DNA of 64,000 bases from CAYOOP01 sp964405685 (GTDB lineage: Bacteria; Pseudomonadota; Alphaproteobacteria; Rickettsiales; SXRF01), in contig CAYOOP010000006.1 of the NCBI GenBank assembly GCA_964405685.1, forward strand, positions 62,001 to 126,000, given 5' to 3'. Every line of letters starts with the position of its first letter. Within the stretch, counting starts at the first letter, position 1. Positions 33,579 to 41,700 of the stretch are shown here, one piece after another. The notes under the pieces are model-generated. The model was not told where the DNA came from. It did no database searches and worked only from the letters and a program-made list of their open reading frames with translations. Position numbers and translations under genes: made by a program.

Positions 33579-34895
33579 GGGTGCGCATGCCAACTGGCTC
33601 CCCTCAACACTCTTAATACGTGCAGTGACGAGGCTGCCTTGTGTGTGTTCGCCGAAAAGTTTTGCGGTGGCGAAGCCTTCGGTGCGACCGGTGTTGTTTT
33701 GTTCGACGACCATGGTGGCACGTGTGCCGATGAGTGAATGCATGTAACGCTGCACTTGTTGTTCGCCGAGTGTGCGCAAACGCTTCGCACGTTCCTGCCG
33801 CACGGCTTTGGCTACTTGCGGCATTTTGGCGGCAGGGGTGCCTGCGCGGGCGGAGTAGGGGAAGACGTGTAAATACGTCAGGCCCGCTTCTTCTACGATA
33901 TTCAGCGTGTTTTGAAACATTGCTTCCGTTTCAGTTGGGAAGCCAGCGATGATGTCCGCACCAAACACTACATCAGGGCGCAGTTTCCGCATACGCGCGG
34001 TGAAATCTAAAATATCATTGCGGCTATGCCGCCGTTTCATGCGTTTTAAAATCATGTCATCACCGGCTTGCAGGCTCAAGTGTAAATGCGGCATGAGGCG
34101 GGGTTCGCTTGCAAAAAGATCTTCGGTTTGCGCGTCGACTTCGGCGGCGTCAATGGAAGACAGGCGCAGGCGTTTCAAGTCCGGGACGTGGGTGAGGATG
34201 CGTCCCAGAAGACTGCCTAAGGTGGGCGAACCTGGGAGGTCTTTGCCGTAGTCGGAGACGTCGACGCCGGTGATGACGACTTCGTTGAAGCCTTGTTCTA
34301 CGAGCGTGCGGATTTCATTTACCACTTCGCCGGCGGGCACGGAGCGGCTATTGCCGCGGCCAAATGGGATGATGCAAAAGGTGCAGCGGTGGTTGCAGCC
34401 GTTTTGCACTTGCACGAAGGCGCGCGCCCGACCTTCAAAACTCGAGACCATGTGCGAGGCGGTTTCAGTGACGGACATGATGTCATTGACTAGGATTTTT
34501 GCGTCATTGCGACCCAGAGCGTAGCGAAGGGGAAGCAATCCATCTTGCGGCTGGGAAAGCTGGATTGCCGCGTCGCCTTCGGCTCCTCGCAATGACGAGT
34601 AGATGGAGGCCTTCATCTTCTCTTCATTACCAATAACAGCGTCTACTTCATCCATCGCCGCGTATGTGTCTGGAGAGATTTGCGCGCCGCAGCCGGTAAC
34701 AATGATTTTGGCATTGGGGTTCGCTTTGCGTGCGCGGCGGATGGATTGGCGCACCTGGCGTTCGGCTTCGGCGGTGACGGCGCAGCTGTTGAAGATGATG
34801 GCATCGGTCAGCGCGGCGGCTTCCGCGTTTTTGCGGATGACTTCACCTTCATAGGTGTTCAGGCGGCAGCCGAAGTTGACGACTTCAATGGTCAT
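33573..34895 (-). CDS. mtaB: tRNA t6A37 methylthiotransferase MtaB with in-frame repeat insertion
   Basis: A radical-SAM enzyme adding a methylthio group to t6A at position 37 of ANN-decoding tRNAs. The 440-residue protein has an N-terminal UPF0004 domain with cluster cysteines (C10, C38, C69), the radical-SAM CxxxCxxC (C167, C171, C174 in CNHRCTFC) and a C-terminal TRAM region. Residues about 100-132 (from SSLRGAEGDAAIQ to ALGRNDA) are foreign to the family and encoded by a family C repeat (34503-34596). They sit in the loop between the two domains and keep the frame. The start overlaps the upstream toxin stop (ATGA). Confidence 0.93.
   Translation of the reverse strand: MTIEVVNFGCRLNTYEGEVIRKNAEAAALTDAIIFNSCAVTAEAERQVRQSIRRARKANPNAKIIVTGCGAQISPDTYAAMDEVDAVIGNEEKMKASIYSSLRGAEGDAAIQLSQPQDGLLPLRYALGRNDAKILVNDIMSVTETASHMVSSFEGRARAFVQVQNGCNHRCTFCIIPFGRGNSRSVPAGEVVNEIRTLVEQGFNEVVITGVDVSDYGKDLPGSPTLGSLLGRILTHVPDLKRLRLSSIDAAEVDAQTEDLFASEPRLMPHLHLSLQAGDDMILKRMKRRHSRNDILDFTARMRKLRPDVVFGADIIAGFPTETEAMFQNTLNIVEEAGLTYLHVFPYSARAGTPAAKMPQVAKAVRQERAKRLRTLGEQQVQRYMHSLIGTRATMVVEQNNTGRTEGFATAKLFGEHTQGSLVTARIKSVEGSQLACAPL
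34503..34596. repeat. Family C palindromic repeat inside mtaB
   Basis: GTCATTGCGACCC...GAAGCAATCCA and TGGATTGCCGC...CTCGCAATGAC as inverted ends. Same family as 45228-45344 and 48329-48404. Translated in frame within mtaB. Confidence 0.9.
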
Positions 34896-35197
34896 AGCGG
34901 CTTCCGCGCAGCGTGGCGAACGTGGAGCACATGAACATTTTTCTTATGTATCACAAACAGAATGCGGTACTGGCTTCGGCCCTTGCCAAACAATAGTTGG
35001 CGGAGTTCTGTACCATCCTCGTTTTGTACGACAGGGCAGCGAAGTGGGTGTGTTTCCAGTGTGGCAATCGCGTGTAGCAGATGATGCACCCATCGCGTTC
35101 CTGCGTGCGCTGCTCCCTGTTCGGCCAGCCACGCCAATACGTGCTCAATATCATCCCGCGCGGAGCGCGAGAGCGTGACGTGGTACACGGTTGTCAT
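34892..35197 (-). CDS. RelE/ParE-family toxin
   Basis: A 101-residue protein of the RelE/ParE toxin fold: VTLSRSARDDIEHVLAWLAEQG, then ETHPLRCPV and RQLLFGKGRSQYRILFVIHKKNVHVLHVRHAAR, the conserved C-terminal strand pattern. Such toxins cut mRNA on the ribosome (RelE) or poison gyrase (ParE); this one cannot be assigned further. Its start overlaps the upstream antitoxin's stop, and its stop overlaps the mtaB start, so it is wedged into the dapF-mtaB operon with four-base overlaps at both ends. Confidence 0.87.
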   Translation of the reverse strand: MTTVYHVTLSRSARDDIEHVLAWLAEQGAAHAGTRWVHHLLHAIATLETHPLRCPVVQNEDGTELRQLLFGKGRSQYRILFVIHKKNVHVLHVRHAARKPL

Positions 35198-35487
35198 TGG
35201 GGGAGGGGAATATTGTGTTTTCTGGCAAGGGCGAGGACCGTTTCTCTTGCAGGGTAGGTGCGCCCGGCTTTGACATCAGCCAGACCGCGTTTGACGGACT
35301 CCATCATGTCCATACGTTCAAGATAATCTTCATATTCCTGAAAAGCGGCAGGATCCATGACGACTAGCTTTGCCTGGCCATTGACCGTGAGCGCCATGGG
35401 TTTTTTGGTGCGGGCCATGCGCCGTAGGTATTTTGCGGTATCACGTTTGAAATTGGTGAGGGATTCAATATCGCTAATGCTAATCAT
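35194..35487 (-). CDS. Phd/YefM-family antitoxin
   Basis: A 97-residue antitoxin with the Phd/YefM N-terminal DNA-binding fold: SLTNFKRDTAKYLRRMARTKKPMALTVNGQAKLVVMDPAAFQEYED. The acidic-to-basic C-terminal helix (MMESVKRGLADVKAG) would neutralise the toxin. I take the ATG at 35487, with AAAGG seven bases upstream; a GTG five codons earlier also exists. The gene precedes its toxin and overlaps it by four bases, the standard order for this class, so it probably autoregulates the pair. Confidence 0.87.
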   Translation of the reverse strand: MISISDIESLTNFKRDTAKYLRRMARTKKPMALTVNGQAKLVVMDPAAFQEYEDYLERMDMMESVKRGLADVKAGRTYPARETVLALARKHNIPLPQ

Positions 35488-35551
35488 ATTTGTGCCTTTC
35501 ACATTTTATTCGGTGCTTTAAAGATGCCACGATATTGCCGTGCGCGCAAGC

Positions 35552-36370
35552 CTAAAGTGTGAGTACACCTTCAAAATTGGTAGCGACGGGGCCGGTCATC
35601 CAGATGTGACCATCATCGCGCCATTCGATATCTAAATCACCGCCGGGGAGGGTGATGGTTGCTTTTTTATCGGCAAGGCCGCGGCGGTTGGCGGCAACCA
35701 AGGTTGCGCAAGCCGCAGTGCCGCAGGCCAGGGTTTCGCCGGCGCCGCGTTCCCACACGCGCAACACAATTTCATCCCGTGCCTCGACTTGTGCGATGCT
35801 GACATTGACGCGTTTGGGGAAAAGGGGGTGGTGTTCTAGTTTTGGGCCTAGGTTTGTAAGATCAATGGCGAATACATCGGACACGAAAAACACCATGTGC
35901 GGGTTACCCATGCTGACGGCAGTAGGGTCAGTGAGTTCGCCGAGGGTGATGGGCAGATGCAGCGTATCATGCGCTTCGGTAAGAGGGATTTCGTTCCATT
36001 CCAAGCGCGGCGCGCCCATATCAACCGTGACGCGTTCATGCTCTGCGGATTCGCAAAGAAGAATGCCCGCTAAGGTTTCGAGTGTTATGTTGTGAACCTT
36101 TTTTTCATGCATGAGAAGTGCAGCCACGCAGCGACTGGCATTTCCGCAGGCGTCGACCTCGCTGCCGTCAGCGTTATAAATGCGCATAAAGGCATCGGCT
36201 TTGGCGGATTTTTCGATGGCGATGACTTGATCGCAGCCCTGGGTGATATCGTTATGGCGTGAAGCGATCGTTTCGATATCGGCGCTGGCGAGCGCGACCT
36301 TTTGCTGACGTGCGTCAAAGACGACGAAATCGTTACCGGCACCGTTCATTTTGAGGAAGGGAATTTGCAT
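35552..36370 (-). CDS. dapF: Diaminopimelate epimerase
   Basis: DapF converts LL- to meso-diaminopimelate for lysine and peptidoglycan. The 272-residue protein has both catalytic cysteines: C75 in VDACGNASRC and C216 in TLACGTAACAT. The N-terminal KMNGAGNDFVVFDA is classical. Length is standard. In alphaproteobacteria dapF is usually followed by mtaB and ftsY; here a toxin-antitoxin pair separates dapF from mtaB. A small inverted repeat (36372-36432) lies just upstream. Confidence 0.97.
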   Translation of the reverse strand: MQIPFLKMNGAGNDFVVFDARQQKVALASADIETIASRHNDITQGCDQVIAIEKSAKADAFMRIYNADGSEVDACGNASRCVAALLMHEKKVHNITLETLAGILLCESAEHERVTVDMGAPRLEWNEIPLTEAHDTLHLPITLGELTDPTAVSMGNPHMVFFVSDVFAIDLTNLGPKLEHHPLFPKRVNVSIAQVEARDEIVLRVWERGAGETLACGTAACATLVAANRRGLADKKATITLPGGDLDIEWRDDGHIWMTGPVATNFEGVLTL

Positions 36371-36371
36371 A

Positions 36372-36432
36372 GCGGTTGGCGGTTAGCGGGTAGTTAGGAT
36401 GCGTTTTTCTAACCGCTATCCGCTATCCGCTA
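36372..36432. repeat. Short inverted/tandem repeat between ssb and dapF
   Basis: GCGGTTGGCGGTTAGCGGGTAG on the left is mirrored by CTAACCGCTATCCGCTATCCGC (shown in part) on the right, making a long stem from repeats of about seven bases (GCGGTTA / CCGCTAT). It differs from the other repeat families. Confidence 0.75.
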
Positions 36433-36436
36433 ATCA

Positions 36437-36889
36437 CTAAAACGGAATTTCATCATCGACCATATGGTCGGTGGGCTTCATCGCTGGCTTCTGGCTAGGT
36501 GTGGATTCGCTGTAGCTGCTGCTGCCTTCGCTGTCTTTTTTCGTATCCAGCATCGTGAGCGTGGCATTGTAGCCTTGCAGGACAATTTCGGTGGAGTATT
36601 TTTCAACACCCGATTGGTCGGTCCATTTGCGGGTTTGCAGCGCGCCTTCCAGATAGACTTTCGAGCCTTTGCGCAGGAAGTTTTTGACGACATTCACGAG
36701 GTTGTCGTTAAAAATCACCACGCGGTGCCATTCGGTTTTCTCGCGGCGCTCGCCGGTGGATTTATCGCGCCAGCTTTCGGAAGTCGCAAGCGACAGGTTC
36801 GCGATCTCGCGGCCATCTTGCGTGGTGCGCACTTCTGGGTCGCGGCCCAGGTTACCGACTAAAATTACTTTGTTTACACTACCAGCCAT
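36437..36889 (-). CDS. ssb: Single-stranded DNA-binding protein
   Basis: SSB coats single-stranded DNA in replication and repair. The 150-residue protein starts AGSVNKVILVGNLGRDPEVRT, has the OB fold (WHRVVIFNDNLVNVVKNFLRKGSKVYLEG), a Ser-rich linker and the acidic tip DDEIPF that recruits partners. The ATG at 36889 is chosen because GGGAG lies at good spacing and because it gives the usual N-terminus. Length is short but normal for this class. Confidence 0.96.
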   Translation of the reverse strand: MAGSVNKVILVGNLGRDPEVRTTQDGREIANLSLATSESWRDKSTGERREKTEWHRVVIFNDNLVNVVKNFLRKGSKVYLEGALQTRKWTDQSGVEKYSTEIVLQGYNATLTMLDTKKDSEGSSSYSESTPSQKPAMKPTDHMVDDEIPF

Positions 36890-37160
36890 AACAATCTCCC
36901 GTTCAAGTTGAGGGGGCATATAAGCATATCCGGGGGGTATTTCTAGCGCTTTTTCAGATGCATCCGGCTGATATCAAAACAAATTATGTTTTTCAGTGGG
37001 TTGGTAGTAGTGTATTTTCTTTACTCTTTTGTAACCATTATGGTATACATTAGAGAGTGGGAACAAATGCATGGCGTGAGGTTGTGAAGGACCTCGTGCT
37101 AACCGGGGGCAGGTAATAGTTGCCGGAGAGTTAAAGCGAAGATCAGGAGGATCGCATCGT

Positions 37161-37991
37161 ATGATAGTCAACCCTTATACTGGTGTAGTGAGTGGCTCGC
37201 TGTCAGGTGCCAAAAGTGGCGCTATTGATCGCGTGCAGAAAGCGATCGCGCAGATTTCAAGCGGTGAGCGCTTCACGAAAGCGTCTGACGATACGGCGAG
37301 CCTTTCTCTTGCGGTGCAGCTCCAAAATAAAACATCGGGCTTACGCTCCGCCATCGGCAATCTTTCGCAGGCAGACAGCCTTGCGAATGTGACGGGTGGT
37401 GCCATCAATAAAATTCAAGAACGTTTGAGTGAAGCACTGAAGATTGCGACCCAGGCAAGTTCTGGTGCGCTGAGCGATAGCGGCCGTGCGGCGCTGAATG
37501 AGGGTTTCCAGGGTGCGCTTCAAGATGTTGATCAGCTTGCGCAATCGGCGAATTTTGATGGCACGAAATTGCTCGATGGTTCGTTGAGCGTTAGCTTTAC
37601 CGGCCTGCTGGGTGAAAAAACATCGGAAGATGCGAATTCGCTTTCGGTCCCCGCGCTTGATAACGCCACGCTTTTTGGTGGTGAGAAACTTGATATCTCG
37701 ACCGAAGCAGGCGCAAAAGCTGCTGTGGCTGCGATTCAGCAAGCATTGAATGCCGTGGGCACTGCTGGTGCTTCGGTGGGCGCATTCCAAGAAACGGTGG
37801 ATGTGGCTTCGGCCAGTTTTGAATCTGCTTTGTTTAATCAGGATGCGGCGCTCTCGCTGCTGTCGGATACGGATATGGCGGATGCGGCAACGGCATTGTC
37901 GCAAGCGATTCTCCAGCAAAATGCTGGCATCGCGATTCAGGCACAAGTGAAACGCTTGCCACCTTCCATGTTGGAATTGATTTCCTCCTAA
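37161..37991 (+). CDS. Flagellin
   Basis: The structural subunit of the flagellar filament. The 276-residue protein has the conserved N-terminal coiled-coil domain (AIAQISSGERFTKASDDTASLSLAVQLQNKTSGLRSAIGNLSQADSLANVTGGA...) and the C-terminal partner (SFESALFNQDAALSLLSDTDMADAATALSQAILQQNAGIAIQAQVKRLPPSMLELI). The variable centre is short. Secretion is by the flagellar type III system. An AGGAGG site lies at 37145-37150. No other flagellar gene is in the window. A leader of about 100 bases with a GAGGT-N8-ACCTC hairpin precedes it and may control translation. Confidence 0.9.
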   Translation: MIVNPYTGVVSGSLSGAKSGAIDRVQKAIAQISSGERFTKASDDTASLSLAVQLQNKTSGLRSAIGNLSQADSLANVTGGAINKIQERLSEALKIATQASSGALSDSGRAALNEGFQGALQDVDQLAQSANFDGTKLLDGSLSVSFTGLLGEKTSEDANSLSVPALDNATLFGGEKLDISTEAGAKAAVAAIQQALNAVGTAGASVGAFQETVDVASASFESALFNQDAALSLLSDTDMADAATALSQAILQQNAGIAIQAQVKRLPPSMLELISS

Positions 37992-38002
37992 TTTGTTACC
38001 AC

Positions 38003-38089
38003 GTCATCCTCAGCGAGGTCTAGCCGAGCTGGGGATCTCGTCGTTACGGCAACAGATCCCCGAACTCGCAAGGCTCGTCCGAGGATGAC
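38003..38089. repeat. Family B palindromic repeat between flagellin and pcm genes
   Basis: GTCATCCTCAGCGAGG...GGGGATCTCG on the left, and AGATCCCCGAACTCG...CGAGGATGAC on the right. It ends four bases before the pcm stop codon and could act as a bidirectional transcript end. Confidence 0.88.
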
Positions 38090-38093
38090 GTTA

Positions 38094-38759
38094 TTACAGC
38101 GAAAAGCTTGCGGGCGATTCGAAATCCGCCAGGCGTGCGGCTGCGCAATCGGCAATTTCTTTGGACGTCAGCCCTTCTTCTGTCAATGTATAGAGCGTTA
38201 CGCGGCCGAGTCCGCAGGTGCCAGCGGAGGCTACACCAAGTGGAGTGATGGCAACCAGGCGGCCATTGGTGGCTAGTTGGTCGGTCAACTTAGTAGGTAA
38301 ATGTTCGATCGCACCTTCAATAATAATCGCGTCATAGGGCGCGTGGCGGTCGTAGCCTTTGGCCAGGTTATCGACGAGTTCGATGCGGCCTTTGGGCGCG
38401 TAAGGCGCGAGCAATACGCGGGCGGAATTGGCGAGCGATGGGTCTACTTCGATGCCCACCACCATGGAGGCGAGTTTGCTGGCGAGGGCGACCGTGTAGC
38501 CAAGGCCCGCGCCGATGATGAGCACGTTGCTGGTGCTGGAAAGTTGCGCGTGGGAGATCATCTCGGCGACAATCAGCGGCTCGAGCATAAAGCGGCCGGA
38601 ACCGTAGGGCAGCGGCGCATCTACATAGGCGGATTTAGAAAATGCGGGCGGTACGAATTGTTCGCGCGGGGTGCTGGTCAAGGCCTCAAGCAAGCGCGGA
38701 TTTTGCACTTTGTTGGTGTAAACTTGGCCAAGAACCATGTGGACTGCTTGTGTGGTCAT
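38094..38759 (-). CDS. pcm: Protein-L-isoaspartate O-methyltransferase family protein
   Basis: A SAM-dependent methyltransferase of the PCMT family, which repairs isoaspartyl residues in aged proteins. The 221-residue protein shows TPREQFVPPAF, YVDAPLPYGSGRFMLEPLIVAEM and motif I VLIIGAGLGYTVALAS, where relatives usually have EIGTGSGY, then YDAIIIEGAIEHLP. Many alphaproteobacterial members are divergent and their activity is not proven. The ATG at 38759 lies one base after the ileS stop, so it is probably translated with ileS. Confidence 0.85.
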   Translation of the reverse strand: MTTQAVHMVLGQVYTNKVQNPRLLEALTSTPREQFVPPAFSKSAYVDAPLPYGSGRFMLEPLIVAEMISHAQLSSTSNVLIIGAGLGYTVALASKLASMVVGIEVDPSLANSARVLLAPYAPKGRIELVDNLAKGYDRHAPYDAIIIEGAIEHLPTKLTDQLATNGRLVAITPLGVASAGTCGLGRVTLYTLTEEGLTSKEIADCAAARLADFESPASFSL

Positions 38760-38760
38760 A

Positions 38761-41700
38761 TCATGCTGCCTTTGCAAGGGTGATGGTGACAGAAATATCG
38801 TCGAGCTCGGCCTTAGTTTCAAATGTTTTTGATGCCAGAGGCGTTGCTTTTAGCTCGGTCGCGAGCGTTTGTTCTTTGATGTAGGCGGTGAGCACGTTGT
38901 CTGCCAGCACTTCGGCGACATTGCCCTCCACACCCAAATGAATGCGGTCCGCCACATGCAGCCCGGCATCTTTGCGCGCTTGTTGAATGGCACGCACTAA
39001 ATCCCGCGCAAGACCCTTACGTTTTAAATCTTCCGTGATGTTGGTGTCGACAATAACAACCAGTGGGCCTAGGCCATTCTTCATAGAAATTGCTTGGGCA
39101 CGATCCTTAAATTCAGGTTTTGGATCAAATTCAATTTTGAATTCATCCGGTCTAAGCTCTTCCCCGCATATCTTTACAGCATTATGAGCAGTTGGTTCCC
39201 ATTCCCCTTTTTTGGCGGCAGGAATGATTTGCTTCATTTTCTCAGGAAGGCGTTTACCAAGGACTTGGTTGTTAAGGGACAGCTTAAAGGTCGCAAATTC
39301 TGCAAAATCAGTGTTTGCTGAAATTACTTCTTCCACATTCACTTCGTCTTTGATGAGTTCCTTGCCAAAAGCAATCACAGTAGATGCGTGAGTTCCTTCT
39401 ATACGCAATTCTTTAAGCGGTTGCCGTACACGAATGTTGAGCTTGTTACGAATCGCTAATACAGCATTACAAATATCCTGAACCCAATCCATTTGCGCAA
39501 TCAGTTCATTGTCATTCTGAGGCGAAGCCGAAGAATCTAGATCCTTCGCGTTGCTCAGGATGACAGAGGGGAAATCAGCCAAATGCACACTTTCTTTGCC
39601 GGTTAGGTCTTTGTAGATGTCATCTAGCGTCAACGGTAAGAGCGGGGCAGCGGCTTGGCACATGGTGGCGAGCACCGTATAGAGCGTGTCGTAGGCTGCT
39701 TGTTTATCCGCGTCTTTTTCTTCTTTCCAAAAACGTTCTTTGCTGCGGCGGATATACCAATTGTTTAGGACTTCGAAGAATTGGGTGACCGCTTCACACC
39801 CCCCAGGGGTATCATACGCATCCAATGAAGTTTTGATTTTCTCGACCGCGTGGGCGCATTTGGCGAGGATGTAGCGGTCCATGATATTCTGGTTGTCATC
39901 CTGCGAGGCGCGTGGCGACTGCGCAGGATCTCCTTGAATCGTCTGAGATCCTGTGCTCTCGCGTTGCGAGCCACAGGATGACGCAATGATGCCATCCGCA
40001 TTCGCGTACATGCTGAAGAAATTATACGCATTCCAGATGGGTTTGATGGCGAGGCGGACGACGTCGCGGATGAATTTACCGTCGGGGTCGACGGAGAGAT
40101 CCGCGCCGCGCATCACAGGCGAGGCGAGCATGAGCCAGCGCAGCGCATCCGCGCCGTATTTGTCCATCACCTCCATGGGGTCTTTATAGTTCTTCAGGCG
40201 TTTGGAATATTTATTGCCGGTTTCCGAATCGAGCACCACGCCGTGGCAGATGCAGTTTTTAAATGGTGCTTTGTCAAAGAGAGCGGTTGAAAGCATGATC
40301 AGCGTGTTGAACCAGCCGCGCGTCTGGCCGACGTATTCGGTGATGAAGTCCGCCGGGAAATGCGTCTCGAACCATTCTTTGTTTTCGAACGGATAATGCA
40401 CCTGCGCAAACGGCATGGAGCCGGATTCAAACCAGCAGTCAAACACGTCTTCGACGCGGGTGTAAGTTTCGCCGTTTTTTTCAATGGTGATGTCATCGAT
40501 ATAGGGGCGGTGCAGGTCGGCCACTTTTTTGCCGGAGAGTTCTTCGAGTTCAGCGATGGAACCGATGACGATGACTTTGCCGGATTTCGCGCGCCATACC
40601 GGGATGGGGGTACCCCAGAAACGGTTGCGCGAGATGCTCCAATCGGGCGCGGTGGCCAACATATGCGCCATTTGGCCGTCGCGGATATGTTCGGGAATCC
40701 AGTTGATCGTTTTATTCACCTCCACTGCTCGGTCACGGAATTTGGTCACTTCCACATACCAGCTCGGCATCGCGCGGTAGATCAGCGGCTGATCCGTGCG
40801 CCAGCAGTGTGGATAATTATGCTTGAAATCTTCCTGCTTGATGAGATGGCCGGTCATTTTCAGCCAATTGATAATCCGCAAATTCGCGAGGCCATATTTT
40901 TTAAGCTGCTCCGGTTTATACGGCTCCGCCTCACACTGGCCTTCCGTTTGCGCGATGACGTTTAGGCCTTTTAAAGAAAGCGGCGGATTCTTCGTGGTAA
41001 ACTCTGTGGCTGCCATTGTGAAGTATGGGCCTTCCATCACCTGGAACATCACCTCGCCTTGAGAAGTGAAGCCAAGACTATTTAGCAATTTTTTCGCAGT
41101 CGGGTTATTGTTCTGCGCTCCGGCAACGATTAGCTCCAGCCCGCATTCCTTGAATCCATGTTGCAAGACTCCACGGCAGCATTCTTTCGCGTAGCCGTTG
41201 TTCCAGTATTCCGGCATGAGTGCGATGCGTAGCGTTGGCGCTTCAGGCTTTTCTTTGCTCTGAGCGCAGAAGGTGAGGCCGCAGCGGCCCATAAACGCGC
41301 CGGTTTTTTTATCGAGCACAGCCCACTGCGAATAGCCGTATTTTTCCTGATGCGCGACGTAGTCGCTAAGGTGTTTTCGCACTACATCTGCGCTCTGCAT
41401 ACCGTCATTGGAAGTGGCAGTGATTTTCGGGTGGGTATGCAGCGCAATGATATTTGCTTCATCCGCCTTGGTTAGCGGGCGCAGCACGCAGCGCGCCGTT
41501 TCAATTCTATTTTTTTCGATATGCGCTATGCCAATATCAAAAATCTCATCCGTATATCTCCCCTGGCCATCGACCGGAACAACAACTTCAATGCCATTCG
41601 CCTCGCAGCATTTTTGATCGTCTTCACCAAACCCAGGCGCCATGTGCACGATGCCCGTGCCATCGCCGTTAGTAACGAAGCTGGAGCCGTCGAGGATGCG

